This document shows, one piece after another, positions 30,717-40,102 of a DNA stretch of 55,581 nucleotides. Both the position numbers and the translations under genes were made by a program. Where the stretch lies: the NCBI RefSeq assembly GCF_014648695.1, contig NZ_BMRP01000005.1, positions 235,342 through 290,922 on the forward strand, in the 5' to 3' direction. The notes under the pieces were generated by a model. It did not search any database, was not told the DNA's origin, and saw only the letters and a program-made list of their open reading frames with translations. The stretch's first letter is position 1; the number at the start of each line of letters is the position of its first letter. The stretch is from Streptomyces albospinus. Lineage in GTDB: Bacteria; Actinomycetota; Actinomycetes; Streptomycetales; Streptomycetaceae.

Positions 30717-32165
30717 ATGAACAAGCCACTGCGAAGGGTGTCGGTCTTCTGTCTCGCAATGATCCTTGTGCTGATGGGCTGGGCCACCTGGATCCAGGGC
30801 GCCAAGGCTAGTGACTACGACGACGACCCGCACAATCCGCGGGTGGCCATCGCCAAGTACTCCGCGCCGCTCGGCAACATCCTCGTCGGCGGGCAGCCGG
30901 TCACCGGCTCGGCCGCCACGAACGCCAACCTGAAGTACAAGCGGACCTACAAGGACGGCCCGCTCTACGCCCCGGTCACCGGCTTCTCCTCGCAGATCTT
31001 CGGCAGCACCCAGCTGGAGAGCCTCTACAGCGATCTGCTCGGCGGCACCGACAGCCGGCTCCAGACCCCGGCGGACTCGCTGCTGCACGAGCGCCCCAAG
31101 GGCGGCGACGTGGCCACCACCATCGACCCCAAGGTCCAGAAGGCCGGCTACGACGCCCTCGGCGGCAAGACCGGCGCCGCCATCGCGCTCGACCCGGCGA
31201 CCGGCCGGATCCTGGGCATGGTCAGCACCCCGTCGTACGACCCGGGGAAGTTCGCCGGGTCCGGGACCGCCGACCAGAAGGCGTGGCAGGCGATGTCGCA
31301 GGACAGCCGGCAGCCGAACCTGAACCGCGCGCTGCGCCAGCCGCTGCCGCCCGGCTCCACCTTCAAGCTGGTGGTCGCCGCCGCCGCGCTGGAGAACGGC
31401 CTGTACTCCTCCGTGGACCAGCCCACCGACAGCCCCGACCCGTACACCCTGCCGAACACCAGCACAAAGCTCACCAACGAGAGCACCTCGGCGCCCTGTG
31501 AGAACGCCACCATCCGCACCGCGCTCCAGTACTCCTGCAACACCGTCTTCGCGAAGATGGCGGTCGACCTGGGCAAGGACAAGGTGCGGGCGCAGGCCGA
31601 GAAGTTCGGGTTCAACGACGGCAAGCTGGACGTCCCGGTCCGCGCGACCAAGAGCGTCTACCCGTCGGACATGGACCAGGCGCAGACCGCGCTCTCCGGG
31701 ATCGGCCAGTTCGACGACCAGGCGACCCCGCTCCAGATGGCCATGGTCGCCTCGGCGATCGCCGACGGGGGCGACCTGAAGACCCCGCAGCTGGTCGACG
31801 AGCTCACCGACGGCGGCGGCAACACCGTCCAGAAGAACAGCCCCAGGACCTACCGCAAGGCGATGTCGGCGCAGACCGCCGCGCAGCTGCGGTCGGCGAT
31901 GCAGACGGTCGTGGACAAGGGCACCGGCTCCAACGCGCAGATCGGCGGACTGACCGTCGGCGGCAAGACGGGCACCGCCCAGCACGGCGTCAACAACAGC
32001 GGTACGCCCTACGCCTGGTTCGTCTCGTACGCCGATGACGGCAAGGGGCACCGGGTCGCGGTGGCCGTGATGGTCGAGGACGGGCACGCGGCCCGCAACG
32101 AGGTCTCCGGCAACGGTCTGGCGGCTCCGATCGCCAAGGCGATGATGCAGGCGGCGCTGACGTAG
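30717..32165 (+). CDS. Class B penicillin-binding protein (PbpA-like transpeptidase)
   Basis: Cross-links peptidoglycan outside the membrane. 482 residues: an N-terminal membrane anchor (VFCLAMILVLMGWATWI), a short non-catalytic domain (AIAKYSAPLGNILVGGQPVTG), and the transpeptidase with STFK (214-217), SCN (273-275) and KTG (417-419). Layout matches mycobacterial PbpA and Streptomyces relatives, which usually sit beside an FtsW/RodA gene. Here it stands alone between a GT-C protein and folC. The usual PbpA cluster is probably elsewhere, so this may be an extra copy. GAGGAG precedes the ATG by about ten bases. Confidence 0.9.
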   Translation: MNKPLRRVSVFCLAMILVLMGWATWIQGAKASDYDDDPHNPRVAIAKYSAPLGNILVGGQPVTGSAATNANLKYKRTYKDGPLYAPVTGFSSQIFGSTQLESLYSDLLGGTDSRLQTPADSLLHERPKGGDVATTIDPKVQKAGYDALGGKTGAAIALDPATGRILGMVSTPSYDPGKFAGSGTADQKAWQAMSQDSRQPNLNRALRQPLPPGSTFKLVVAAAALENGLYSSVDQPTDSPDPYTLPNTSTKLTNESTSAPCENATIRTALQYSCNTVFAKMAVDLGKDKVRAQAEKFGFNDGKLDVPVRATKSVYPSDMDQAQTALSGIGQFDDQATPLQMAMVASAIADGGDLKTPQLVDELTDGGGNTVQKNSPRTYRKAMSAQTAAQLRSAMQTVVDKGTGSNAQIGGLTVGGKTGTAQHGVNNSGTPYAWFVSYADDGKGHRVAVAVMVEDGHAARNEVSGNGLAAPIAKAMMQAALT

Positions 32166-32173
32166 CCAGTGCC

Positions 32174-32214
32174 TGCGGCGCGGGGGTGCGGCGCGGGGGC
32201 GCTGCGCGGGGGCG
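32174..32214. repeat. Short G-rich direct repeats between pbp and folC
   Basis: The segment GCGCGGGGG occurs three times with short spacers. It could form G-rich secondary structure; no stable terminator is evident. Confidence 0.5.
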
Positions 32215-32281
32215 AGGCGAGGTGCCGGCGGACGGCAGCGCAGCGCGCCCGCTGTCAGAGGTGCCTCGTAGACTTGTCGTC

Positions 32282-33835
32282 GTGAGCGAGCGCCCCCAGA
32301 ACGACGACCCCGACCCGACCGACGCCTTCGACGACATGGTCGAGGCCGAGACGCAACTTCCCCAAGCTCTCAGCTCCGATCGAGCAGGGGAGACCCCAAC
32401 CCCCGACCTCGCCGTGATCGAGGCCGGCAGTCGGACCCTGCGCGCGCAGGCCGGACCGCCGCAGGGGGACCAGGTCCCGGCCCGCCCCGCCGACCCGGAG
32501 GTCGACCGCGCGCTGCGCGCCGTCGAGGAGGAGCTGGCCGGCCGCTGGGGCGAGACCCAGCTCGACCCGTCGGTCCAGCGCATCGTCGCGCTGCTGGACA
32601 TCCTGGGCACGCCGCAGCGCGCCTACCCGTCCATCCACATCACCGGCACGAACGGCAAGACCAGCACGGCTCGCATGATCGAGGCCCTGCTCTGCGCCTT
32701 CGAGCTGCGCACCGGCCGGTACACGAGCCCGCACGTCCAGTCGATCACCGAGCGGATCAGCCTGGACGGCAGCCCGATCCCCGCCGAGCGCTTCATCGAG
32801 ACCTACCGCGACATCGCTCCGTACGTGGAGATGGTCGATGCCCAGCAGGAGCACCGCCTCTCCTTCTTCGAGGTGCTGACGGCGATGGCGTACGCGGCGT
32901 TCGCGGACGCCCCGGTGGACGTCGCGGTCGTCGAGGTCGGCATGGGCGGCACCTGGGACGCGACCAACGTCATCGACGCCGGTGTCGCGGTGATCACCCC
33001 GATCGCGCTGGACCACACCGACCGCCTCGGCGAGACGCCCGAGCAGATCGCCGGTGAGAAGTCCGGGATCATCAAGAAGGACGCGACGGTCGTGCTCGCC
33101 CAGCAGCCGGTGGACGCGGCCTCGGTGATGCTCAAGCGCGCCGTCGAGGTGGATGCCACGGTCGCCCGCGAGGGCATGGAGTTCGGGGTGCTCTCCCGCG
33201 AGGTGGCGGTCGGCGGCCAGATGCTGACGCTGCGCGGGCTGGGCGGCGAGTACCCGGAGGTCTTCCTGCCGCTGTACGGCGCCCACCAGGCGCACAACGC
33301 CGCGGTCGCGCTCGCCGCCGTCGAGGCGTTCTTCGGCGTCGGCTCCGAGCACGCCCGCACGCTCGACATCGACACCATCCGCTCCGCGTTCGCCGCGGTC
33401 TCCTCGCCCGGCCGGATGGAGGTGGTCCGGCGCAGCCCCACGGTCGTGCTGGACGCCGCGCACAACCCGGCGGGCGCGCAGGCGGCGGCCGAGGCGGTCA
33501 CCGAGGCGTTCGGTTTCAGCCGGCTGGTGGGCGTCGTCGGTGCCAGTGCCGACAAGGACGTCCGGGGCTTCCTGGAGGCGTTCGAGCCGATCTTCGCCGA
33601 GGTCGTGGTGACGCGTAATTCCAGTCAGCGCGCGATGGACCCGGACGAGCTGGCCGCCGTCGCCGTCGAGGTCTTCGGCGCCGAGCGGGTCCAGGTCGAG
33701 CCGCGGCTGGACGACGCCCTGGAGGCGGCGATCACGCTGGCCGAGGAAGAGGGCGAGTTCTCCGGCGCGGGCGTGCTGGTGACCGGCTCGGTGATCACGG
33801 TCGGCGAAGCCCGGCTGCTCCTGGGAAGGAACTGA
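32282..33835 (+). CDS. folC: Folylpolyglutamate synthase / dihydrofolate synthase
   Basis: Adds glutamate to folates and completes dihydrofolate. A Mur-ligase-family enzyme of 517 residues. The P-loop is TGTNGKTST near 122-129; then TGRYTSPHVQSITERI, VEVGMGGTWDATNV, ALDHTDRLG, and VLDAAHNPAGA in the C-terminal domain. GTG at 32282 begins SERPQNDDPDPTDAF, followed by an acidic N-terminal extension usual in streptomycetes. That extension is interrupted by 15 residues (LPQALSSDRAGETPT) encoded by a palindromic repeat. The enzyme core starts well after it and looks intact. DUF4233 and ndk follow. Confidence 0.95.
   Translation: MSERPQNDDPDPTDAFDDMVEAETQLPQALSSDRAGETPTPDLAVIEAGSRTLRAQAGPPQGDQVPARPADPEVDRALRAVEEELAGRWGETQLDPSVQRIVALLDILGTPQRAYPSIHITGTNGKTSTARMIEALLCAFELRTGRYTSPHVQSITERISLDGSPIPAERFIETYRDIAPYVEMVDAQQEHRLSFFEVLTAMAYAAFADAPVDVAVVEVGMGGTWDATNVIDAGVAVITPIALDHTDRLGETPEQIAGEKSGIIKKDATVVLAQQPVDAASVMLKRAVEVDATVAREGMEFGVLSREVAVGGQMLTLRGLGGEYPEVFLPLYGAHQAHNAAVALAAVEAFFGVGSEHARTLDIDTIRSAFAAVSSPGRMEVVRRSPTVVLDAAHNPAGAQAAAEAVTEAFGFSRLVGVVGASADKDVRGFLEAFEPIFAEVVVTRNSSQRAMDPDELAAVAVEVFGAERVQVEPRLDDALEAAITLAEEEGEFSGAGVLVTGSVITVGEARLLLGRN
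32357..32400 (+). repeat. Palindromic repeat inserted in frame inside folC
   Basis: CTTCCCCAAGCTCTC, loop AGCTCCGAT, then CGAGCAGGGGAG and ACCCCAAC. It is almost identical to the intergenic copy at 13114. From memory, related Streptomyces FolC proteins pass straight from the acidic stretch to PDLAVIEAGSRTL, without the peptide encoded here. Confidence 0.85.
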
Positions 33836-33837
33836 CC

Positions 33838-34182
33838 ATGCGCACGCTGTGTGCCAGCACCCTGATAGGGGAGTTCTTCGTGATCGGCTTCGCCGGTCTG
33901 GTCGCTATGCAGCTCACCGATCTGTCGGCGGCCACGATCTGGACGGTCAGCGGGATCGCCATGCTGCTGAGCGTCCTGCTGTGCGGCATGCTGAACCGCC
34001 CCGGCGGCGTCCAGCTCGGCTGGGCGCTCCAGATCGGCCTGATCGCCAGCGGCCTGGTGATCCCCACGATGTACTTCCTCGGTGGCGTCTTCGCCGCGCT
34101 GTGGTGGGCGTCGGTGCACTTCGGCCGCAAGATCGACGAAGCGAAGGCCCGGTTCGCGGCCGAATCGTCCGCCGCGGGCTGA
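33838..34182 (+). CDS. DUF4233 membrane protein
   Basis: 114 residues with about three to four hydrophobic spans (FVIGFAGLVAMQLTDL, TVSGIAMLLSVLLCGML, GWALQIGLIASGLVIPTMYFLGGVFAALWW). It begins two bases after the folC stop and is surely cotranscribed. DUF4233 genes directly after folC are typical of actinobacteria; function is unknown. The ATG at 33838 has GGAAGGA inside the folC end as its ribosome site. Confidence 0.88.
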   Translation: MRTLCASTLIGEFFVIGFAGLVAMQLTDLSAATIWTVSGIAMLLSVLLCGMLNRPGGVQLGWALQIGLIASGLVIPTMYFLGGVFAALWWASVHFGRKIDEAKARFAAESSAAG

Positions 34183-34279
34183 GCCCGCCCGGCCGCCGGG
34201 GCCCGGCACCGTAGGGCCGGCGCGCAGCCGGTAGCCTCAAGGCACCGCTGACCGTCGTTCATATACAGGGAGTCCCTTC

Positions 34280-34693
34280 GTGAGCCAGCGCACCCTCGTC
34301 CTTCTCAAGCCCGATGCCGTCAAGCGCGGCCTGATCGGCGAGATCATCGGCCGGATCGAGCGCAAGGCGAACTGGACGATCAGCGCGCTGGAGCTGCGCA
34401 CGCTCGACCGCGCCCTGCTCGAACAGCACTACGCCGAGCACGTCGGCCGGGACTTCTACGAGCCGCTGGTGGAGTTCATGGCGTCCGGCCCGGTCGTCTC
34501 GCTGGTCGTCGAGGGCGAGCGGGTCATCGAGGGCGTACGGGCGCTGGCCGGGCCCACTGACCCGATCGCGGCGCCGAGTGGGTCCATTCGTGGGGACTTC
34601 GGAACGATCACCCGGGAAAATCTGATCCATGCCTCGGATTCCGAAGAGTCCGCCGAGCGCGAGATCAAGATTTTCTTCCCCGGGATCTCCTGA
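34280..34693 (+). CDS. ndk: Nucleoside diphosphate kinase
   Basis: Transfers phosphate from ATP to nucleoside diphosphates through a phospho-His. 137 residues, the normal length. It starts SQRTLVLLKPDAVKRGLIG, with the active His at about 117 in NLIHASDS and the Kpn-loop region PTDPIAAPSGSIRGDFG. GTG at 34280 has AGGGAG upstream. It follows DUF4233 by about 100 bases and ends before a clear terminator. Confidence 0.97.
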   Translation: MSQRTLVLLKPDAVKRGLIGEIIGRIERKANWTISALELRTLDRALLEQHYAEHVGRDFYEPLVEFMASGPVVSLVVEGERVIEGVRALAGPTDPIAAPSGSIRGDFGTITRENLIHASDSEESAEREIKIFFPGIS

Positions 34694-34721
34694 CGCGTTA
34701 TTAGTTGTCAACCCCCTTGTG

Positions 34722-34760
34722 ACCAGGGGCGACCGGTGAAATCATCGGTCGCCCCTTGGT
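34722..34760 (+). terminator. Terminator after ndk
   Basis: ACCAGGGGCGACCG pairs with CGGTCGCCCCTTGGT (one bulge) across a ten-base loop. It separates ndk from the mre cluster. Confidence 0.8.
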
Positions 34761-34978
34761 GTACACGACACGATCGGGGGAACGCATCCCCGCGACACGA
34801 CGTCACCATTGAAGGGGGCGGGTGCGTGTACGGCTGACAATGGCGGAACGGCCTCCCGCCGTGTTCGGGTGGGTAACACTACGAACTACGATGGGGGCTT
34901 CCGCGCCTCACAGCGCATCACCTCCTGCCGACCTCAAAGTAAGCATTCGCTCCAGTTGGGAAGGCCAGACGTATCCTC

Positions 34979-36010
34979 ATGGGGAACAACATGTCGTTCA
35001 TCGGCCGTGACATGGCTGTCGACCTCGGGACCGCCAACACGCTGGTGTACGTCAGGGGCCGCGGCATCGTCCTCAACGAACCGTCGGTCGTGGCCATCAA
35101 CACCAACACCGGCGGCATCCTGGCCGTAGGTGCCGAGGCGAAGAAGATGATCGGCCGGACGCCCGGCAACATCGTCGCCGTACGGCCGTTGAAGGACGGC
35201 GTGATCGCCGACTTCGAGATCACCGAGCGGATGCTCCGCTACTTCATCCTCAAGATCCACAAGCGGCGCTACCTCGCCCGCCCGCGGGTGGTCGTCTGCG
35301 TCCCCTCCGGTATCACGGGAGTTGAGCGCCGCGCGGTCATCGAGGCGTCGACCCAGGCCGGCGCCCGCCAGGTCCACATCATCGAGGAGCCGATGGCCGC
35401 GGCGATCGGCTCCGGCCTGCCGGTCCACGAGGCCACCGGCAACATGGTCGTGGACATCGGCGGCGGGACGACCGAGGTCGCGGTCATCTCGCTCGGCGGC
35501 ATCGTCACCGCCCAGTCGATCCGGGTGGCCGGCGACGAGCTGGACAACGCGATCATCCAGCACATCAAGAAGGAGTACAGCCTGCTGCTGGGCGAGCGCA
35601 CCGCCGAGTCCATCAAGATCACCATCGGTTCGGCGTACGACCTGGAGCAGGACGAGCACACCGAGATCCGCGGCCGTGACCTGGTCTCCGGCCTGCCGAA
35701 GACCGTCGTCATCTCGGCCGCCGAGGTCCGCAAGGCCATCGAGGAACCGGTCAACTCCATCGTCGACGCGGTCAAGACGACCCTCGACAAGTGCCCGCCG
35801 GAGCTGTCCGGTGACGTGATGGACCGCGGCATCGTTCTCACCGGTGGCGGCGCTCTGCTCCGCGGCCTCGACGAGCGGCTGCGCCGTGAGACCGGTATGC
35901 CCATCCACATCGCCGAGGACCCGCTCGACTCCGTCGCGCTCGGTTCCGGCAAGTGCGTCGAGGAGTTCGAGGCGCTCCAGCAGGTCCTCGACTCCCAGCC
36001 GCGCCGCTGA
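34979..36010 (+). CDS. mreB: MreB, actin-like cell-shape protein
   Basis: 343 residues, full length. The actin-fold nucleotide motifs are intact: [14 protein letters not shown] (phosphate 1), [18 protein letters not shown] (phosphate 2), and [18 protein letters not shown] (adenosine). ATG at 34979 ([11 protein letters not shown]) is listed; ATG at 34991 is an in-frame alternative that matches the usual annotated start. In Streptomyces MreB acts mainly in sporulation and spore-wall synthesis rather than vegetative shape. It heads the mreBCD-pbp2-rodA cluster with a 218-base promoter region after the ndk terminator. Confidence 0.97.
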   Translation: MGNNMSFIGRDMAVDLGTANTLVYVRGRGIVLNEPSVVAINTNTGGILAVGAEAKKMIGRTPGNIVAVRPLKDGVIADFEITERMLRYFILKIHKRRYLARPRVVVCVPSGITGVERRAVIEASTQAGARQVHIIEEPMAAAIGSGLPVHEATGNMVVDIGGGTTEVAVISLGGIVTAQSIRVAGDELDNAIIQHIKKEYSLLLGERTAESIKITIGSAYDLEQDEHTEIRGRDLVSGLPKTVVISAAEVRKAIEEPVNSIVDAVKTTLDKCPPELSGDVMDRGIVLTGGGALLRGLDERLRRETGMPIHIAEDPLDSVALGSGKCVEEFEALQQVLDSQPRR

Positions 36011-36258
36011 CGAGACCCCGGCCCCGACCCGTTCCGCGGCCGTCATACGGCGTTCGCGGGGGTCGGGGATCCGACACGACACACATCAGCCGATTCGTCC
36101 GGCGGATCGCTGACATACACCCGTAACGCTCCCACAGATACGGTGCACCGAGGTTCCACCACCCGCACCGTCACATCAAGGCACAACGCTCAACTCCCGA
36201 ACGAGACCGGCGGGTCCGCAGCCGGCCGGTCCTACGAGGAAGGACACGGCCGCCGCAC

Positions 36259-37188
36259 GTGAGGGACACACGAGAGAGCCGGCTGCTGCTGGTGCTGCTG
36301 GTCGCGATCGCGTTCGCGCTGATCACGGTCGATATCCGCGGCGGCGAACAGTCCCCGCTCGACGGCGCCCGGCAGGCCGCCGCCGCTGCCTTCGGCCCGG
36401 TGGAGCGCGGCGTGGCCCGGGTCGCCAACCCGGTCGGCAACGCCGTCGGCGCCGTACGGGATTCCGGCGAGCGCCACAATCGCATCCGGACGCTGGAGCA
36501 CGAGAACGCGGCACTGAAGGCCAAGCTCGCCTCGCCCGACCACAACCGCAACCGTGCCGCCGAGCTCGACAAGATCCTCAAGACCGCCGGCACCGGCCAG
36601 TACGCCATCAAGGGCGCCGAGGTCATCGCCATCGGATCGGCGCAGGGCTTCTCCTGGACCGTCACCATCGACGCCGGCAGCCGCGACGGCATCGCCCGCG
36701 ACATGACCGTCCTCAACGGCGACGGGCTGGTCGGCCGGATCACCACCGTCACCGCCCACACCTCCACCGTGCTGCTCGCCGCCGACCCGGAGTTCACCGT
36801 CGGCACCCGCATGGAGAAGACCAACGAGATCGGCTTCGCCAACGGGCAGGGCGTCCGCTCGCTGCGCGTCCAACTGCTCAACGGCAAGGCCGACGTCAAG
36901 AAGGGCGACCGGCTGGTCACCTTCGGCTCCAGCAAGGACAAGCCGTTCGTGCCCGGTGTACCGGTCGGCACGGTCGCCAAGGTCGAACCGCTCAACGGCG
37001 ATCTGACCCGCACCCTCCAGGTCACGCCGTTCGTTTCCTTCTCGTCGCTCGACATCGTGGGCGTCGTCGTCCAGCCGCCCCGCCAGGACCCGCGGGACAC
37101 CGTCCTGCCGCCCCCGGTCAAACCCGCCCCGACGCCGACGGTCACCGTCACGGCCACCCCCTCCGCGAGCGCTTCTCCCAGGAGCTGA
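36259..37188 (+). CDS. mreC: MreC, cell-shape scaffold protein
   Basis: 309 residues: an N-terminal membrane span (LLLVLLVAIAFALITVDI), a coiled coil (RIRTLEHENAALKAKLAS), then the beta-rich MreC core (VIAIGSAQGFSWTVTIDAGSRDGI, DGLVGRITTV, GDRLVTFGSS…FVPGVPVGTV). The C-terminus is a Pro/Thr/Ser tail outside the membrane. GTG at 36259. The 248-base gap after mreB holds no gene and may carry an extra promoter. It links MreB to PBP2 and other wall enzymes. Confidence 0.94.
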   Translation: MRDTRESRLLLVLLVAIAFALITVDIRGGEQSPLDGARQAAAAAFGPVERGVARVANPVGNAVGAVRDSGERHNRIRTLEHENAALKAKLASPDHNRNRAAELDKILKTAGTGQYAIKGAEVIAIGSAQGFSWTVTIDAGSRDGIARDMTVLNGDGLVGRITTVTAHTSTVLLAADPEFTVGTRMEKTNEIGFANGQGVRSLRVQLLNGKADVKKGDRLVTFGSSKDKPFVPGVPVGTVAKVEPLNGDLTRTLQVTPFVSFSSLDIVGVVVQPPRQDPRDTVLPPPVKPAPTPTVTVTATPSASASPRS

Positions 37189-37191
37189 CCG

Positions 37192-37908
37192 ATGCGCATC
37201 AACCGGATCCTGCTCGCCACCCCGCTGGTGGTGGTCGCCCTGATCATCCAGGTCAGCATCCTCGGCAGACTCCAACTTCCCGGCGCCGTACCGGATCTGC
37301 TGCTGCTGGTGGTCCTCGGTCTCGCCCTGGTCTACGGCCACGTCGGCGGCTCGCTGATCGGCTTCGGCGCCGGACTGCTCGCCGACCTCGCCCCGCCGTC
37401 CGACCACGCCATCGGGCGCTACGCCCTGGTCCTGTGCGTCATCGGCTACGCCGCGGGCCTGACCAAGCCGGACAGCGGGCAGCACCGCTCGGCGACCCTG
37501 CCGCTGATGGTCGTCCTCGGCGCCGCCCTCGGCTCGACGCTGATGTACGCGGGCGTCGGCTCGCTCGTCGGCGACACCGCGGCCCGGCACGTCGGCATCG
37601 TCGGACTGCTGCTCAGCTCCACGCTCTACGACCTGCTGCTGGCCCCCTTCACCGTCCCGCTGGTGATGGCGCTGGCACGCAGGACGGAGCACGATCCGCT
37701 GGCCACCGACGGCTCCGGCGGCGGCTCCGCGATTCCGGTGGCCCGCCGGAAGCCGGCGTACGGCTGGCTCACCACCGGCACCGGCCTCAAGGCCAGCCGC
37801 GGCGCCATGAAGGCGGTACGGACCGGCCGGGTGCCCAAGCCGGCGCGGGGCGGCAAGTCGGGCCGTATGAAGGGCGTCAAGGGACTCAAGGGGGTCAAGC
37901 GGCTGTGA
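37192..37908 (+). CDS. mreD: MreD, cell-shape membrane protein
   Basis: 238 residues with about five membrane spans (LLATPLVVVALIIQVSILG, PDLLLLVVLGLALVYG, GSLIGFGAGLLADLAPP). The C-terminal ~65 residues form a basic cytoplasmic tail ending in GRMKGVKGLKGVKRL, longer than in most bacteria. It starts three bases after the mreC stop, so coupling is likely. It works with MreC in the lateral/spore wall machine. Confidence 0.92.
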   Translation: MRINRILLATPLVVVALIIQVSILGRLQLPGAVPDLLLLVVLGLALVYGHVGGSLIGFGAGLLADLAPPSDHAIGRYALVLCVIGYAAGLTKPDSGQHRSATLPLMVVLGAALGSTLMYAGVGSLVGDTAARHVGIVGLLLSSTLYDLLLAPFTVPLVMALARRTEHDPLATDGSGGGSAIPVARRKPAYGWLTTGTGLKASRGAMKAVRTGRVPKPARGGKSGRMKGVKGLKGVKRL

Positions 37909-37957
37909 GCGCCCACCCGTCACCCGACCACCACCCCGCATGGAGGCGCTGCGCGCC

Positions 37958-40102
37958 ATGAGCAATATTCCGGAAACCGGCCGGACCTCGCGGGTCACCA
38001 TCCGGCTGATCGCGATCCAGATCCTGGTCTTCTCGCTGCTGGCCACGCTCGGCGGCCGGCTCTGGTACCTCCAGATCCGCAACGGCCAGGAGTACGCCGC
38101 CAAGGCCAAGTCCAACCACGTCCAGCAGGTCATCGACCCGGCCACCCGTGGCTCCATCCTCGACGCCCGCGGGGTGGCGCTGGCGGACAACCAGACCCGG
38201 CTCGTGGTCTCCGCCAGCCGCACCGACCTGCTGAAGATGAAGGACGGCGGCAAGGCCGTGCTCACCCGGCTCGCCAAGGTCCTGAACCTGCCCGCGCAGG
38301 AGATCCGCAACAAGGTCCGGCTCTGCGACGCCAAGACCCCGCAGCCCTGCTGGAACGGTTCGCCCTACCAGCCGATCCCGATCACCGACGAGGCCACCAC
38401 CCAGCAGGCCCTCCAGATCCGCGAGCGCTCCGAGGACTTCCCCGGCATCAGTGCCGAGCCCACCGCCGTACGCCGCTACGCCGCCCCCGGCGACGCCAAC
38501 GCCGCCCAGGTCCTCGGCTATCTGTCGCCGGTCACCGACGAGGAGATCACCAAGGCCAAGAACGGCCCCTCGCCGCTGCTGCGCTCCGACCAGATCGGCC
38601 GGTCGGGGCTGGAGCGGGAGTACGACAACTACCTGCGCGGCAAGGCCGCCGTCACCCGCTACGAGGTCGACAACCTCGGCCGGGTCATCGGCCAGGCCAA
38701 GAGCGACAAGGGCCAGGCCGGTTCGAGCGTGGTCACCAGCATCGACGCCCGCGTGCAGGCCATAGCGGAGAAGCAGCTCGACCAGGCGATGAAGGACGCC
38801 CGCCAGCAGGTGGACCGGAACACGGGCACCAACTACAAGGCCGACTCGGGCGCCGTGGTCGTCATGGAGGCCAAGACCGGCCGGGTGGTGGCGATGGCCT
38901 CCAACCCCACCTACGACCCCAACGCCTGGGTCGGCGGGATCTCCGGCAAGGACTACGCCCGCCTCACCGGCAAGTCCTCCAACTACCCGCTGCTCAACCG
39001 CGCCATCCAGGGACAGGCCGCCCCCGGCTCGATCTTCAAGGTCATCTCGACCTCCGCCGCGGTCAACGCCGGCTACGACTTCAACGGCCACTACCCCTGC
39101 ACCAGCTCGTACAGCATCGGCGGCCAGGTCTTCAAGAACTTCGAGGGCGAATCGCAGGGCGACATCAGCCTGGGCCGTGCGCTGGAGGTCTCCTGCGACA
39201 CCGTCTTCTACCGGATCGGGCACGAGGAGTGGAAGAAGGACGGCGGCGACAAGCCCAAGGCGAACCCCAGCGACTGGTTCTACAAGACCGCCCACCAGTT
39301 CGGCCTCGGCAAGACCACCGGCATCGACCTCCCCAACGAGGTGAAGGGCCGGGTCCCCGACCGCCAGTGGAAGAACGCCTTCTGGAAGGCCAACAAGGAC
39401 ACCTGGTGCTCGCAGGGCAAGAGCGGTGACGACTACGTCTCCAAGCTCGCCCGTGAGGGCTGCCTCGAAGGCATGAAGCTGCACGCCTACGACTCGATCA
39501 ACTACGCCATCGGACAGGGCGACACCCTCGTCACCCCGATCCAGATGGCGACCATCTACGGCGCGCTCAGCAACGGGGGCACGCTCTACAACCCGACCGT
39601 CGGCAAGGCGATCGTCAGCGCCGACGGCAAGCACATCCGGATGATCAAGCCCAAGGCCCACGGCCGTCTGCCCGACACGCCCCAGACGTTGCAGCAGATC
39701 GGCGACGCGCTCCAGGGCGTGACGATGCGCGGTACCGCCGCCTGGCGTTTCCAGGGCTGGCCGCAGGACAAGATCCCGATGCACGCCAAGACCGGTACGG
39801 CCGAGGTCTACGGCAAGCAGACCACCTCGTGGTTCGCGACGTACACCAAGGACTACACGATCGTCATGACCATCTCCCAGGGTGGTACCGGCTCCGGCGC
39901 CTCCGGCCCGGCCGTCCGCAAGATCTACGACGCGCTCTACGGCGTCAACGACAAGGGCGAGATCGACCCCGAGGCCGCCCTCCTCCCGAAGCCGGAGACC
40001 TCGCTGCCCAAGATTGAGAGCGACGGCACCATCGAGGCCCAGCCCATCAAACCGCCGCCGGCCGATCCGTCCCCGTCGCCCTCCGGGAGCCCGCCGCAGT
40101 GA
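37958..40102 (+). CDS. mrdA: PBP2/MrdA-type class B penicillin-binding protein
   Basis: 714 residues from ATG at 37958, with GGAGG eleven bases upstream; an ATG at 37940 would contain that site. A membrane anchor (LIAIQILVFSLLATLGGRLWYL) is followed by the pedestal domain (QQVIDPATRGSILDARGVALADN) and the transpeptidase: SIFK (in APGSIFKVI), SCD in place of SxN (in EVSCDTVFYR, normal for PBP2), and KTG (HAKTGTAEV). A disordered Pro/Ser tail ends it. It overlaps the rodA remnant by the GTGA stop-start. Its SEDS partner in this cluster is broken, so it must pair with another glycan polymerase or act only as a transpeptidase. Confidence 0.95.
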   Translation: MSNIPETGRTSRVTIRLIAIQILVFSLLATLGGRLWYLQIRNGQEYAAKAKSNHVQQVIDPATRGSILDARGVALADNQTRLVVSASRTDLLKMKDGGKAVLTRLAKVLNLPAQEIRNKVRLCDAKTPQPCWNGSPYQPIPITDEATTQQALQIRERSEDFPGISAEPTAVRRYAAPGDANAAQVLGYLSPVTDEEITKAKNGPSPLLRSDQIGRSGLEREYDNYLRGKAAVTRYEVDNLGRVIGQAKSDKGQAGSSVVTSIDARVQAIAEKQLDQAMKDARQQVDRNTGTNYKADSGAVVVMEAKTGRVVAMASNPTYDPNAWVGGISGKDYARLTGKSSNYPLLNRAIQGQAAPGSIFKVISTSAAVNAGYDFNGHYPCTSSYSIGGQVFKNFEGESQGDISLGRALEVSCDTVFYRIGHEEWKKDGGDKPKANPSDWFYKTAHQFGLGKTTGIDLPNEVKGRVPDRQWKNAFWKANKDTWCSQGKSGDDYVSKLAREGCLEGMKLHAYDSINYAIGQGDTLVTPIQMATIYGALSNGGTLYNPTVGKAIVSADGKHIRMIKPKAHGRLPDTPQTLQQIGDALQGVTMRGTAAWRFQGWPQDKIPMHAKTGTAEVYGKQTTSWFATYTKDYTIVMTISQGGTGSGASGPAVRKIYDALYGVNDKGEIDPEAALLPKPETSLPKIESDGTIEAQPIKPPPADPSPSPSGSPPQ

